This document shows, piece by piece, positions 49,257-58,868 of a DNA stretch of 64,000 nt. The DNA comes from JACCYI01 sp963828075. GTDB taxonomy: Bacteria; Actinomycetota; Thermoleophilia; Solirubrobacterales; Solirubrobacteraceae. A program made the translations under genes and the position numbers. Position 1 is the stretch's first letter. Each line of letters opens with the position of its first letter. The notes beneath the pieces are model-generated. The model was not told the origin of the DNA. It worked only from the letters and a program-made list of their open reading frames with translations, and did not search any database. The DNA lies in contig CAWHDH010000021.1 of the NCBI GenBank assembly GCA_963828075.1, positions 1,674,001 through 1,738,000 of the forward strand, in the 5' to 3' direction.

Positions 49257-51443
49257 TTAGTGCAGCAGGTCGGCGAGGCCGTGCGCGTGGACGTGGGTGA
49301 GCTCGGCGACGGGCACGCGAACGTCCCCGATGACCAGCTCCTCGCCGCCCACCGTGCCGAGGTTATGGACGGCCCCGCCGAAGGCCCGAAGCGCGGCGGC
49401 GGGCCCCGAGACGACGAACGCGCCGGGTCCTTCGCCGAACAGCAGCTCGAGAAGACCTGCATCCCGCTCCTGCAGGATCTGAACGTCAATCTCCGCGCCG
49501 ATCCCGCCCGCCACGCAGCACTCGGCCAGGGAGATGGCGAGGCCGCCCTCGGCGACGTCGTGCGCGGAGTGCAGCGCCCCCGACCGGACCGCTTGGCGGA
49601 CCGCGGCGTGGGTGGCGCGCAGCTCGCCGAGGTCGGCGTGCGGGAGCTCGCCGGCGATCGGCTCGCCGCGCAGCTTGGCGAGCTCCGAGCCGGTCAGCGA
49701 CGGCGCCCAGCCGGGGCCTGCGATCAGCGCGACCGCGTCGCCGTCCTGCGCGAAGCCGAGCCGGCCGGCGCGGCGCGCGTCGGGCAACTCGCCGACCATC
49801 CCGACGACCGGCGTCGGGTAGATCGGCCCGCCGCCGCCCTCGTTGTAGAGCGAGACGTTGCCGCCCACCACCGGCACGCCGAGCGCGCGGCAGGCGTCGC
49901 CGAGCCCGGCCACCGCGCGGGTGAGCTGCCAGGCGATGTGCGGCTTCTCGGGGTTGCCGAAGTTCAGGCAGTTGGTCAGGCCCAGCGGCTCGGCGCCGAC
50001 GCAGGCGAGGTTCGCCGAGCACTCGACCACCGCCTCGACCGCGCCGCGATAGGGGTCGACCGCCACGCGACGACCGTTGCCGTCGATCGAGATCCCGAGC
50101 GCCCGTTGAGAGTCCGGCAGGCGCAGAACCGCGGCGTCGGCGGCCTCCGGGCGGCGGACCGTGGCCGACCCGACCAGGCAGTCGTACTGCTCGAACGCCC
50201 AGCGGCGCGACGCGAGGTTGGCCGAGCCGAGCAGCGTCAGGAGCACATCGCGCGGCTCGGCTTGCACACCGAGCAGGGCGGGCGGCGGCGGGTAGATCGG
50301 GGTGGCCGGCGGCGACGGCTCGAGGTCGTAGAGCGGGCAGTCGTCGACGAGCGCGTCGACCGGCAGATCGCCGACGAGGTCGTCCCCGTCGAACACCCGC
50401 AGCCGCCGCGTGTCGGTGACGACGCCGATGGCGGTCGCCCGCGTCTCCCAGCGCTCGCAGACCGCGACCACGTCGGCGACGCGAGCGGGCTCGACGACGC
50501 AGAGCATCCGCTCCTGGGACTCGGAGATCATGATCTCGAACGGCTCCATGTCCGCCTCGCGCAGCGGCACCTTGCGGACGTCGAGATCGATGCCGACCTC
50601 GCCCTTGGAGGCCATCTCCGAGGAGGACGAGGTGAGCCCGGCGGCGCCGAGATCCTGCAGCGAGACGAGCAGCCCGCGCTCGAGGAGCTCGAGCGAGCAT
50701 TCGAGCAGCTTCTTCTCCTCGAACGGGTCGCCGATCTGGACCGTCGGGCGCTTCGCCGAGTCGCCCTCGCCGAGCTCCGCGGAGGCCAGGACGGAGGCGC
50801 CGCCGATCCCGTCGCGCCCGGTGCGGGCGCCGAACAGGACGACGACGTTGCCGACGCCCGCGGCGGCGCTGCGGATCAGCCGCTCGGTCTCGATCAGCCC
50901 GAGGCACATCGCGTTGACCAGGCAGTTGTGCTCGTAGGGCGCCTCGAAGTAGATCTCGCCGCCGACCGTCGCGACGCCGATCGAGTTGCCGTAGTGGCCG
51001 ATCCCGGCGACCGCGTGCTCGAGCAGGTAGCGCGAGCGGGCCGAGTCGCGCGGCTCGCCGAAGCGCAGCGAGTCCAGGATCGCGATCGGGCGCGCACCGA
51101 CCGCGAAGACGTCGCGCAGGATCCCGCCGACGCCGGTGGCCGCGCCCTGGAACGGCTCGACCGCGCTCGGGTGGTTGTGCGACTCGACCTTGAACGCGCA
51201 CGCGAGCCCGCCGCCGACGTCGACGGCGCCTGCGTTCTCCCCAGGCCCCATGACGACGCGCGGGCCCTCGGTCGGCAGCGTGCGCAGCAGCTTCTTGGAG
51301 TGCTTGTAGCCGCAGTGCTCGGACCACATGAGGCTGAAGACGGCGAGCTCGACCTGGTTGGGCTCGCGGCCCAGCGCTTCGAGGATCCCCTCGTACTCGC
51401 CGTCGGTGAGGCCGAGCTCGCGGTGGGGGGCCACGATGCTCAA
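49257..51443 (-). CDS. purL: Phosphoribosylformylglycinamidine synthase, large subunit
   Basis: A 728-residue small-type PurL, which needs PurQ and PurS to amidate FGAR. Landmarks: FSLMWSEHCGYKHSKKLLRTLPTEG, the metal/ATP segment GGGLACAFKVESHNHPSAVEPFQGAATGVGGILRDVFAVGARP, GIGHYGNSIGVATVGGEIYFE, LVVLFGARTGRDGIGGAS-like block (VVVLFGARTGRDGIGGASVL) and HDVAEGGLAISLAECC. TTG at 51443 overlaps the purQ stop; GTG at 51434 is a close alternative. Follows purS-purQ in one operon. Confidence 0.97.
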   Translation of the reverse strand: MSIVAPHRELGLTDGEYEGILEALGREPNQVELAVFSLMWSEHCGYKHSKKLLRTLPTEGPRVVMGPGENAGAVDVGGGLACAFKVESHNHPSAVEPFQGAATGVGGILRDVFAVGARPIAILDSLRFGEPRDSARSRYLLEHAVAGIGHYGNSIGVATVGGEIYFEAPYEHNCLVNAMCLGLIETERLIRSAAAGVGNVVVLFGARTGRDGIGGASVLASAELGEGDSAKRPTVQIGDPFEEKKLLECSLELLERGLLVSLQDLGAAGLTSSSSEMASKGEVGIDLDVRKVPLREADMEPFEIMISESQERMLCVVEPARVADVVAVCERWETRATAIGVVTDTRRLRVFDGDDLVGDLPVDALVDDCPLYDLEPSPPATPIYPPPPALLGVQAEPRDVLLTLLGSANLASRRWAFEQYDCLVGSATVRRPEAADAAVLRLPDSQRALGISIDGNGRRVAVDPYRGAVEAVVECSANLACVGAEPLGLTNCLNFGNPEKPHIAWQLTRAVAGLGDACRALGVPVVGGNVSLYNEGGGGPIYPTPVVGMVGELPDARRAGRLGFAQDGDAVALIAGPGWAPSLTGSELAKLRGEPIAGELPHADLGELRATHAAVRQAVRSGALHSAHDVAEGGLAISLAECCVAGGIGAEIDVQILQERDAGLLELLFGEGPGAFVVSGPAAALRAFGGAVHNLGTVGGEELVIGDVRVPVAELTHVHAHGLADLLH

Positions 51444-52111
51444 ACCGGCACGGGCGCGGCGACCGAGGCGAACAGCTTCAGGCCGTCGACCGAGCCGGTC
51501 AGCGGATCGACGGCGTGCTCGGGGTGCGGCATCAGCCCGACGACGTTGCCGGCGGCGTTGGACACGCCGGCGATGTCGTCCACCGAGCCGTTCGGGTTCT
51601 CACCTGCCGCGTAGCGCAGGACGATCTGGGCGTGCTCGGCCATCTCCTCGAGCACCGCCGCCGGGGCGTAGTAGCGGCCGGTCTGGTGCTTGGCGGGGAT
51701 CGACAGGCGCTCGCCGGGCTCGCACCCGCGCGTCCACGCCGTGTCGGCGTTGATGACCTCGAGCCCGACCTGACGGCAGAGGAAGCGCAGCGAGGTGTTC
51801 GGCAGCAACGCGCCCGGCAGCAGGCCAGCTTCGCACAGGACCTGGAAGCCGTTGCAGATCCCGAGCACCGGCCCGCCGGCACGCGCGAAGCGCTCAACCG
51901 CGCCCATGATCGGCGAGAAGCGCGCGACGGCGCCGACCCGCAGGTGGTCGCCGTAGGAGAAGCCGCCCGGGATGATCACCGCGTCGACCGTGCTCGGCAG
52001 CTCGTGGTCGCGGTGCCACAGGATCTCCGCCTCGCCGACCCGCGACGCGGCCAGCGCCGCGTCGCGCTCGTCGCACGACCCGGGGAACCTGACGACCCCG
52101 AAGTGCGTCAC
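51440..52111 (-). CDS. purQ: FGAM synthase glutaminase subunit
   Basis: A 223-residue class I glutamine amidotransferase. GVVRFPGSCDERDA opens the protein, the oxyanion/nucleophile site is PVLGICNGFQVLCEAGLLPG with the catalytic Cys, and LMPHPEHA gives the His and Glu. It delivers ammonia to PurL. GTG at 52111 overlaps the purS stop by 4 bp. Confidence 0.97.
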   Translation of the reverse strand: MTHFGVVRFPGSCDERDAALAASRVGEAEILWHRDHELPSTVDAVIIPGGFSYGDHLRVGAVARFSPIMGAVERFARAGGPVLGICNGFQVLCEAGLLPGALLPNTSLRFLCRQVGLEVINADTAWTRGCEPGERLSIPAKHQTGRYYAPAAVLEEMAEHAQIVLRYAAGENPNGSVDDIAGVSNAAGNVVGLMPHPEHAVDPLTGSVDGLKLFASVAAPVPV

Positions 52112-52326
52112 GAGACGATCTCGTAGTCCTCGATCAGCGGGTTGGCGAGCAGCGCCTCGCACATCGCGGGCAGGCGCGAGGGATCCTCGACGTCGAGCTC
52201 GACCAGCCGGCCGACGTGGACGTTGGAGACGCCTTCGAACCCGAGCGCGGGCAGCGCGCGCTCGACGGTCTGGCCCTGCGGGTCGAGAATGCCGGCCTTG
52301 GGCCGGATCAGGACCCGCGCCCTCAC
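52108..52326 (-). CDS. purS: FGAM synthase accessory subunit
   Basis: A 72-residue PurS (ARVLIRPKAGILDPQGQTVERALPALGFEGVSNVHVGRLVELDV), a ferredoxin-like fold dimer that bridges PurL and PurQ and shapes the ammonia channel. The KxGILDPQG and GFxGVxxVxxGR motifs are full. GTG at 52326 overlaps the purC stop, and its own stop overlaps purQ, consistent with stoichiometric synthesis. Confidence 0.95.
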   Translation of the reverse strand: MRARVLIRPKAGILDPQGQTVERALPALGFEGVSNVHVGRLVELDVEDPSRLPAMCEALLANPLIEDYEIVS

Positions 52327-53207
52327 CTGGGGGCCCCGGCCCGCTCCAGCCAGGCGCCGAACGGCTCGCCGGCGAGCAGCTCGTAGGCCTTGACGTAGCG
52401 CTCGCGGGTGGCGGCGACGACGTCGTCGGGGATCGCTGGGGCGGGCGGCGTCTTGTCCCAGCCCGTGCCGCTCGCCCAGTCGCGGACGTACTGCTTGTCG
52501 AAGGACGGCTGCGAGCGACCGGGCGCGTAGCCCTCGGCCGGCCAGAAGCGCGACGAGTCCGGCGTGCACACCTCGTCGCCGAGCACGAGCTCGCCGGCAT
52601 CGTCGAGGCCGAACTCGAACTTCGTGTCGGCGAGGATCACCCCGCGCTCGCGGGCGTGGTCGGCGACCTTCTGATAGACGGCGATCGAGACGTCGCGCAG
52701 CCGCTCGGCGAACTCCATGGAGCCCACCAGCTCGCCGGCGCGGGCGAGGTCGATCGCCTCGTCGTGGCCCTCCTCCGCCTTCGTCGACGGCGTGAAGATC
52801 GGCTCGGGCAGCTGCTGGGATTCCTGCAGCCCCTCGGGCAGCGCGATGCCGGAGACCGACCCGGTGGCCTGGTAGTCCTTCCAGCCCGAGCCGGTGATGT
52901 AGCCGCGCACGACGCACTCGACCGGCAGCATCCGCAACCGCCGCACGCGCAGCGCCCGGCCGCGCAGCTCGGCGGGCACGCCGTCGGTCGCCGAGATCAG
53001 GTGGTTCGCGACGACGTCCGCCGTCACGCCGAACCAGAGGACCGAGAGCCCGGTGAGCACGCGGCCCTTGTCCGGGATCGGGGTGGGGTGGACCACGTCG
53101 TACGTGGAGATCCGGTCCGACGCGACCATCAGCAGGTCGTCGCCGAGCTCGTACATCTCGCGGACCTTGCCGCGAGCCAGGAGGGGCAGGTCGAGAGCCG
53201 TCGTCAC
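52323..53207 (-). CDS. purC: SAICAR synthetase
   Basis: A 294-residue PurC joining aspartate to CAIR with ATP. The N-terminal ARGKVREMYELGDDLLMVASDRISTYDVV, the VVRGYITGSGWKDYQATGSVSGI block, the PSTKAEEGHDEAI segment and LADTKFEFGLDDAGELVLGDEVCTPDSSRFW are diagnostic. Length is that of the longer, yeast/actinobacterial-type enzyme. GTG at 53207 has little ribosome-binding site. It is first in purC-purS-purQ-purL and divergent from a secreted-protein gene across 52 bases. Confidence 0.96.
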   Translation of the reverse strand: MTTALDLPLLARGKVREMYELGDDLLMVASDRISTYDVVHPTPIPDKGRVLTGLSVLWFGVTADVVANHLISATDGVPAELRGRALRVRRLRMLPVECVVRGYITGSGWKDYQATGSVSGIALPEGLQESQQLPEPIFTPSTKAEEGHDEAIDLARAGELVGSMEFAERLRDVSIAVYQKVADHARERGVILADTKFEFGLDDAGELVLGDEVCTPDSSRFWPAEGYAPGRSQPSFDKQYVRDWASGTGWDKTPPAPAIPDDVVAATRERYVKAYELLAGEPFGAWLERAGAPR

Positions 53208-53259
53208 CCGCCGCAGGCTACCAACGGCCGCGGCGCAACTTCGGGCTCCGCGGCGCGTC

Positions 53260-54717
53260 ATGTCTCCCATGGGGACCCGCCGATCCGTCCTGCCGCTCTC
53301 GCTCGCCCTCGCGAGCTTCGCCGCGCCCGCCGCGGCCCAGACCGAGCCGCCCAAGCCGGCCACGCCGCCCTCGGAGGCCTGGGCGCGGACCGGCCCGGTC
53401 GGGGCGCCCGCCCCGGGCGTCTCCCAGCCGGTGCTCACGTTCACGCGCACCCGGCGCGCCCTGCTCGGCTGGTCACGTCAGGCGGCCCAGGCCGAGCCGC
53501 GCGGTCAGGTGGCGGCGTGGGAGCCGGGCGCCGAGCCGGGCCCGGCCGTCGGGCTGCCCGGCCGGCTCGCCGTCGCGCCGGTCCCGATCGGCCGCGGCCG
53601 TGCGCTGCTCGCTGTCGAGCACATCACCACCCGGACCGACGACGACGAGTTCCGCGTCAGCCTGCGCACGGCGGTCCGCGGCTCGACAGGCGCGATCGGG
53701 CGCTGGCGTTCGCTCGCGCGCTACACCGGCGCGGGCGCCGCGGCCGCCGCGATCAGCCCCACCGGCGACGTCGCGCTCGCCTGGATCGAGACGCGCCCTC
53801 CCGCGCGCGGCGAGGAGATCCCGACCTTCTGGCTGCGCTTCGCGATCCGCCCGCCGGGCCGGGCGTTCGGGCCCCCGATGACGGCCGCGAACCTGGGCGA
53901 CGTCGAGCACCCGGGGTTCGTGACCGTCGCGGTCGCCTACGACTCCCTCGGCCGACTGCTGATCGTCGCGCCGGCCACGCGCACATCCGGTCGGCGGAGG
54001 ATCCGCGAGGTGATCGCGATCACCGGCCGCCCCGGCGCGCTGCGCCGCACGGCGCTCGGTCCCCAGAAGGGTGTGACCGAGGTCGTCGCGGGGACGTCGC
54101 CGACCGGTCGCGCCGTCGTCGCCTGGTGGACCCAGGACGGCGGCGAGGAGGCCAACCTGCCGCTCGTCGTGCACGCCGCCACGCGCGGCCGCGGCGCCGG
54201 ACGGTTCGGGTCCGCCCGGGTCGTCGATCCCGGTGATGCCCACGATCGCACGCCCGGGCGGATCACCCTGGCGGTGGGCGCCGACGGCGCCGCGCTGCTC
54301 GCGTGGTCGCAGGTGCGGCGCACCGGCTCGGCGCTCACCAACCCCGTCGTCGCCGCCTCGGCACCGCTCGGCCGCGGATTCGGCAGCCCCGTGATGCTCG
54401 ATCCCGACGGCGCCGCCGGCGACGTCGCGATCGCGCCCGACGGCAGCGCGCTCGTGGTGTGGTCGCGGATCCTGCGGGGGAACGAGCAGGAGCCCGACCA
54501 GATCTTCGCCGCGCTCCGCGGCGCGGACGCCGGGTCGTTCGGCGAGCCTGAGGCGGTGTCGGAGGCCGACGTGGCGACGCGTCCCGCAGCCGGCTTCGTC
54601 CCCGCCACCAACCGCCCGGTCGTCGTGTGGTCCGAACGCCCGGGCGACGCCCCGCCGCCCGAGCAGGGCGGCGCGGCGGAGGCGGTCGTGCGGGCGGCGG
54701 TGCGGTCGGGCGGCTAG
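53260..54717 (+). CDS. Secreted propeller-like protein of unknown function
   Basis: A 485-residue exported protein: signal peptide with TRRSVLPLSLALASFAAPAAAQ (twin-Arg present but no clear Tat context). The mature part has repeated blades of the kind AISPTGDVALAWIETR, VAVAYDSLGRLLIVAPATR, GTSPTGRAVVAWWTQD, LAVGADGAALLAWSQVRR and VAIAPDGSALVVWSR, about six in all, suggesting a beta-propeller. ATG at 53260 or 53269. No catalytic motif is visible. Such propellers recur in secreted proteins of this lineage; this one stands alone between the divergent purC and a convergent secreted gene. Confidence 0.75.
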   Translation: MSPMGTRRSVLPLSLALASFAAPAAAQTEPPKPATPPSEAWARTGPVGAPAPGVSQPVLTFTRTRRALLGWSRQAAQAEPRGQVAAWEPGAEPGPAVGLPGRLAVAPVPIGRGRALLAVEHITTRTDDDEFRVSLRTAVRGSTGAIGRWRSLARYTGAGAAAAAISPTGDVALAWIETRPPARGEEIPTFWLRFAIRPPGRAFGPPMTAANLGDVEHPGFVTVAVAYDSLGRLLIVAPATRTSGRRRIREVIAITGRPGALRRTALGPQKGVTEVVAGTSPTGRAVVAWWTQDGGEEANLPLVVHAATRGRGAGRFGSARVVDPGDAHDRTPGRITLAVGADGAALLAWSQVRRTGSALTNPVVAASAPLGRGFGSPVMLDPDGAAGDVAIAPDGSALVVWSRILRGNEQEPDQIFAALRGADAGSFGEPEAVSEADVATRPAAGFVPATNRPVVVWSERPGDAPPPEQGGAAEAVVRAAVRSGG

Positions 54718-54721
54718 ATCC

Positions 54722-55945
54722 TCAGCGCCGCACGAGCACCACGGCCCCGGCCGCCGCGGGCCCGAGCCGGACCGTCACGCGCACCCTCCCGGCGCGGCGG
54801 AGCAGCCGCCGCCCGTACCGGTTCAGGCGCAGATGGACCACCCGCCGGGCGCCGGCGACGACGGTGAGCCGCCGGGCCGCGAGCGTGCGGGCGCGGGCGC
54901 GGAGGCGGAGGCGCCCGGCGCAGGCCTTCGCGGCCGCCGCGGGGCAGGCGACCCGGAGGCGGACGGCACCGCCGGCACCGACGCGCACGCGGCGGGTGAG
55001 CAGCGAGGCGACCGATCGCGGCGCCGTGACGACCGGCGGTGGTGGTGGCGGCGGTGGCGGGACGACCGGACCGGGCGCCCGCATCGTGAAGGCCACGGGC
55101 CGCGAGAAGTCGTCGGCGCGTTCAGGGCGCTGGGCGACGTAGGTCGCGGCGACCTCGTAGTGCCCGGACGCCGGCCGCCAGTCGCGCAGCTGGAACGTCC
55201 CGTCCTCGCGCACCCCGACCCGCGCGAGGTCGCGGGGCTGCGGCTCGTCGGCGGTCGCGTAGCGCAGCAGGATCTCCTGGCCCGGCAGCGCCGGGTCGCT
55301 GCGCCCGGTGACCGTGACCGGCCCGTTCGGCAGCTCCGGCACCTTCCCGCACAGCGTGTCGCCGCCGGGATCGAGCGCCACCGACAGCCGGACTCCGGTC
55401 CGCCCGGCGGGCGCGAGCTCCGGCGTGTCGACCTCCCGGTCGGCCTCGAGCGTCCCGCCCGACGCGGTGAAGCGCATCGCGTAGCGCGCGTCGGCCCACG
55501 GCGCGGTGTGCGCGTGGTGCAGCGGCACGACGACGGTGGACTCCGACCCGGCGGGGACGGTCACCTCGAAGAGCGCGTGCCCGCCCCAGCTGCCGTGCTC
55601 CGTCGGGAGGTACGTCCGGTGGCACGGCGGCACCGGCGAGGGCACCGCGCAGTTGGTCGGGCCGATCGAGCCCGGGCCCTCGATCCGCGGCTGGGGGCAC
55701 CCCAGGCCGAGGACGCTGCCGCCGCCGTCGTAGCCGCGCCCGGTGATCGCCATCGTCACGCGGAAGGTCTCCGCCTCGGCGCCCGTGCGCACGGTCAGCC
55801 GGCCGGACGGGGCCTCCCCCCCGAACACGATCGCGTCTGGCGCGAGCCGGGCCTGGAACGCGGGGTCGACGGCATGGGCCGGCCCGGCCCACGCCACCGC
55901 GACCAGGACCGCGACCAGAGCTGCGCGAACGCCCCTCACGACCAC
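54722..55945 (-). CDS. Secreted protein with polyproline linker, unknown function
   Basis: A 407-residue exported protein with signal peptide VRGVRAALVAVLVAVAWAGPAHA. Domains: a beta-sandwich (AFQARLAPDAIVFGGEAPSGRLTVRTGAEAETFRVTMAITGRG) with several cysteines, an Ig-like module (PVTVTGRSDPALPGQEILLRYATADE... GVREDGTFQLRDWRPASGHYEVAATYVA), a linker of nine prolines and a C-terminal basic beta domain with a Cys pair (RLRVACPAAAAKACAGRLRLRARARTL). Ends five bases from the convergent gene. Unknown role. Confidence 0.72.
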   Translation of the reverse strand: MVVRGVRAALVAVLVAVAWAGPAHAVDPAFQARLAPDAIVFGGEAPSGRLTVRTGAEAETFRVTMAITGRGYDGGGSVLGLGCPQPRIEGPGSIGPTNCAVPSPVPPCHRTYLPTEHGSWGGHALFEVTVPAGSESTVVVPLHHAHTAPWADARYAMRFTASGGTLEADREVDTPELAPAGRTGVRLSVALDPGGDTLCGKVPELPNGPVTVTGRSDPALPGQEILLRYATADEPQPRDLARVGVREDGTFQLRDWRPASGHYEVAATYVAQRPERADDFSRPVAFTMRAPGPVVPPPPPPPPPVVTAPRSVASLLTRRVRVGAGGAVRLRVACPAAAAKACAGRLRLRARARTLAARRLTVVAGARRVVHLRLNRYGRRLLRRAGRVRVTVRLGPAAAGAVVLVRR

Positions 55946-55970
55946 TGAACGGGCGAACGGCGGAGAACGT

Positions 55971-57077
55971 CTACAGCTCGTACGGGAAGTCGGTGAGCAC
56001 CTCGCCGCCGTCGTCGGTCACCAGCACCAGGCTCTCCAGCCGGCAGCCGCCGAAGCCCGGCCGGTAGCAGCCCGGCTCGACCGCGATGACGTCGCCGGCC
56101 ACGAGCTCGTCGGCGGAGCGGCCGAGGTACGGGCGCTCGTGGACCTCGAGGCCGACGCCGTGGCCGAGCCCGTGGTAGTAGCCCTCGTCGAGCGGCTCGC
56201 CCGGGGTCTTGTTGAGCTGCGTCTTCTGGCCCGCGTCGTGGAACGGCTCGCACGAGATGCGGAACAGCTCGCCTCCCACCACGCCCGGCCGGATCGCGGC
56301 CAGGACGCGGTCGAGCGAGTCGCGGCACAGCGCCCAGAAGCCAGCGAGCTCCTCCGGCGGCTCGCCGCCGCCGGCCACGAAGCTGCGCGTCATGTCCGCC
56401 CAGCAGCGCGAGGCCTTGTCGCGCGGCCAGATGTCGACGATGACCGGCGCGCCGCGCGCGATCGGGCCCGAGCCCGACTCGTGGCCGATCGCCGACTGCG
56501 GCCCGGAGGAGACGATGACGTCGTCGGGCAGCTCGGCCCCGAGCTCCTGGCACGCCACCTGCATCGCCGCGCGCACGTCCTCGCTGGTCAACCCCTCCCG
56601 GCACTCGCGGAGCAGGTCGCGCGCGACGGCCATCGCGGCGTCGGCGGCCGTCTGGGCGCGGCGGATCCCCTCCAGCTGGGCGCCGGACTTGACCCGCCGG
56701 CGGTGCATGAACGTGTCCGGGTCCGGGTCGAGCTCGATGCCGCCGGCGCGCAGGTGGTCGGCGACCATGACCGGGAAGTCGTGTGGCACCCGGGCGCGCT
56801 CGATCCCGAGCCGCCGGCAGGCGCGCAGCGCAAGCTCCGCCGCGCGGTCGTGGGGGTCGGGCATGGTCTCGGCCAGCTCGTCGGAGCCGAGCTGCGCGGG
56901 ATCGACGACGTCGATACCGAGGCCGCCGACGGCGTCGCGCTCGAGCACGCTGATCACCGCGGCGCGGGTGCCGTTCACCTCGAGGTAGGTGAACGGATCG
57001 CCGATCCCGAGCGGGACGGCGTGGAAGAGGTCCGCGCTGGTCTCGGGCGCGGCGTGGATGAGGATCGGATCGGCCAT
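55971..57077 (-). CDS. M24-family metallopeptidase (Xaa-Pro aminopeptidase-like)
   Basis: A 368-residue pita-bread peptidase. Metal ligands are visible as the Asp pair in VIVDIWPRDKASRCWADMTRSFV, His in GLGHGVGLEVHERP, Glu in VIAVEPGCY and Glu in RLESLVLV. The N-terminal non-catalytic domain occupies about residues 1-150. It removes an N-terminal residue before proline, or acts as a related dipeptidase. Cytoplasmic. Located 40 bases downstream of purB; probably expressed with the purine genes though not part of the pathway. Confidence 0.92.
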   Translation of the reverse strand: MADPILIHAAPETSADLFHAVPLGIGDPFTYLEVNGTRAAVISVLERDAVGGLGIDVVDPAQLGSDELAETMPDPHDRAAELALRACRRLGIERARVPHDFPVMVADHLRAGGIELDPDPDTFMHRRRVKSGAQLEGIRRAQTAADAAMAVARDLLRECREGLTSEDVRAAMQVACQELGAELPDDVIVSSGPQSAIGHESGSGPIARGAPVIVDIWPRDKASRCWADMTRSFVAGGGEPPEELAGFWALCRDSLDRVLAAIRPGVVGGELFRISCEPFHDAGQKTQLNKTPGEPLDEGYYHGLGHGVGLEVHERPYLGRSADELVAGDVIAVEPGCYRPGFGGCRLESLVLVTDDGGEVLTDFPYEL

Positions 57078-57117
57078 AGATGACAGTTTCGCCCATCCGG
57101 TCAGCGCAAGCGCGGAC

Positions 57118-58407
57118 CTACGGCGACGTCACACGCGGAATCTCACCGAGGCGGGAGAGCACCCCGGGCACGTGCCGGATGTAGTGCCCGTAGTCGAAGA
57201 TCGCGTCGAGGTCGAGACCCGCGGCCGCCGGCTCGCGGGTCAGCAGCTCGCGCAGCGGGACCTGCGTGTCCCACGCCTCCTGGGCCGCGCGCTGGACGAT
57301 CCGGTAGGCGTCGTCGCGGACCATCCCGCCCTCGATCAGCGCCAGCAGCACGCGCTGGGAGAACAGCGCGCCGCAGGTGAGCTCGAGGTTCGCGCGCATG
57401 CGGCCGGGGTGGACGACCATGCCGCGCACGACGCGCAGCGCGAGCGACTGCATGTAGTCGAGCAGGATCGTCGCGTCCGGCAGGATCACGCGCTCGGCGC
57501 CCGAGTGCGAGATGTCGCGCTCGTGCCACAGCGCGACGTTCTCGACCGCCGCGCTCGCGTGCCCGCGCAGCACCCGCGCCAGCCCGGTGATCCGCTCGGT
57601 GGTGATCGGGTTGCGCTTGTGGGGCATCGCGCTCGAGCCCTTCTGGCCGGCGCGGAACGGCTCCTCGACCTCGCGGACCTCAGTGCGCTGCAGATGGCGG
57701 ATCTCGGTCGCCAGGCGCTCGAGGCCGGCGCCGGCGAGCGCGATCGCCTGCAGCAGCTCGGCGTGGCGATCGCGGGGGACGACCTGGGTGGAGACGGGCT
57801 CGCCCGCCAGGCCCAGCCGCGCCAGCACCCGCGCCTCGAAGTCCGGGCCGAGCGACGCGTAGGTGCCGACCGCGCCGGAGATCGCGCCCGACGCCGCCTG
57901 GGCGAACGCGCGCTCGAGCCGGTCGGCGTTGCGGTGTGCCTCGAACGCGTAGCCGGCCAGCTTGAGCCCGAAGGAGGTCGGCTCGGCGTGCACGCCGTGG
58001 GTGCGCCCGACGCACAGCGTCTGGGCATGCTCGCGCGCCCGCTCGGCGAGCAGCGCGGCCAGCTCCCGCGCACCGCGCACGATCGGCTCCCCCGCTCGCG
58101 ACAGCTGGAGCGCGAGCGCCGTGTCGAGCACGTCGGAAGAGGTCAGCCCGTAGTGGATCCAGCGGCCCGCCTCGCCGGCGTCCGCCGACAGCACGTCGAC
58201 GAAGGCGGCGACGTCGTGGTCGGTGACCCGCTCTCGCTCCTTGACCGCCTCGACCGTGAAGGTGGCGGCGCGGATCGCGTCGAGGTCGGCGTCGGTCGGC
58301 CCGTCGAGCGCCTCGGCGGCGGCGACCTCGACGTCGCGCCACGCCGTCATCCGCGCCTCGTCGGTCCAGACGGCGCCGAGCTCGGGGCGGGTGTAGCGCC
58401 CGATCAC
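57118..58407 (-). CDS. purB: Adenylosuccinate lyase
   Basis: A 429-residue PurB that cleaves SAICAR and adenylosuccinate. The fumarase-superfamily signature SSAMPHKRNPITTE is intact with the catalytic Ser loop, HYGLTSSDVLDTALALQL contains the substrate-binding TS-SD segment, and GRTHGVHAEPTSFGLK has the active His. GTG at 58407 overlaps the purE stop. Length and start are normal. Confidence 0.96.
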   Translation of the reverse strand: MIGRYTRPELGAVWTDEARMTAWRDVEVAAAEALDGPTDADLDAIRAATFTVEAVKERERVTDHDVAAFVDVLSADAGEAGRWIHYGLTSSDVLDTALALQLSRAGEPIVRGARELAALLAERAREHAQTLCVGRTHGVHAEPTSFGLKLAGYAFEAHRNADRLERAFAQAASGAISGAVGTYASLGPDFEARVLARLGLAGEPVSTQVVPRDRHAELLQAIALAGAGLERLATEIRHLQRTEVREVEEPFRAGQKGSSAMPHKRNPITTERITGLARVLRGHASAAVENVALWHERDISHSGAERVILPDATILLDYMQSLALRVVRGMVVHPGRMRANLELTCGALFSQRVLLALIEGGMVRDDAYRIVQRAAQEAWDTQVPLRELLTREPAAAGLDLDAIFDYGHYIRHVPGVLSRLGEIPRVTSP

Positions 58408-58868
58408 GCGCCGAGGATGCGCGCGGCCAGGACGGCGGCGTTGCGCGCGGAGTCCACGCCGACGCAGGCCACCGGGACGCCCGGCGGCATCTGCGCGATC
58501 GAGAGCAGCGCATCCAGGCCGCCGGCGATCGACTTGCTCGACGTGAGCGGGACGCCGATGACCGGCAGCGCGGTGTGGGCGGCGACGACGCCCGGCAGCG
58601 CGGCGGACAGGCCGGCGCCGCAGATCAGCACCTTCAGGCCGCGCATCTGGGCGTTGCGGGCGTAGTCGGCGACCGTCTCCGGGTCGCGATGGGCGGACAT
58701 CACGCGGATCTCGTGCCCGATGTCGCGCTCGGAGAGCTCCTTCGCCGCCGCCTCCATCGCGGGCATGTCCGACTTCGAGCCCATGAGGATCCCGACGAGC
58801 GGGCCGTCGACGTCGAGGCCGTCCATGGCGGTCTCCGTCTCGACCTGCGTGATGGGCTCCGAGCTCAC
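58404..58868 (-). CDS. purE: N5-CAIR mutase
   Basis: A 154-residue class I PurE: PLVGILMGSKSDMPAMEAAAKEL, VMSAHRDPETV and CGAGLSAALPGVVAAHTALPVIGVPL are the family blocks, with the Ser-Asp and His of the active site. It rearranges N5-CAIR to CAIR, so PurK is expected elsewhere; it is not in this window. GTG at 58868 overlaps purD; an internal ATG at residue 15 (MDGLDVDG) is an alternative nearer to the family's usual start. Confidence 0.94.
   Translation of the reverse strand: MSSEPITQVETETAMDGLDVDGPLVGILMGSKSDMPAMEAAAKELSERDIGHEIRVMSAHRDPETVADYARNAQMRGLKVLICGAGLSAALPGVVAAHTALPVIGVPLTSSKSIAGGLDALLSIAQMPPGVPVACVGVDSARNAAVLAARILGA

Noticed and set aside
49257..51443. GTG 51434 as purL start
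   Set aside because: Not excluded, but TTG 51443 overlaps the purQ stop in the same coupled style as the other pur genes and was kept.
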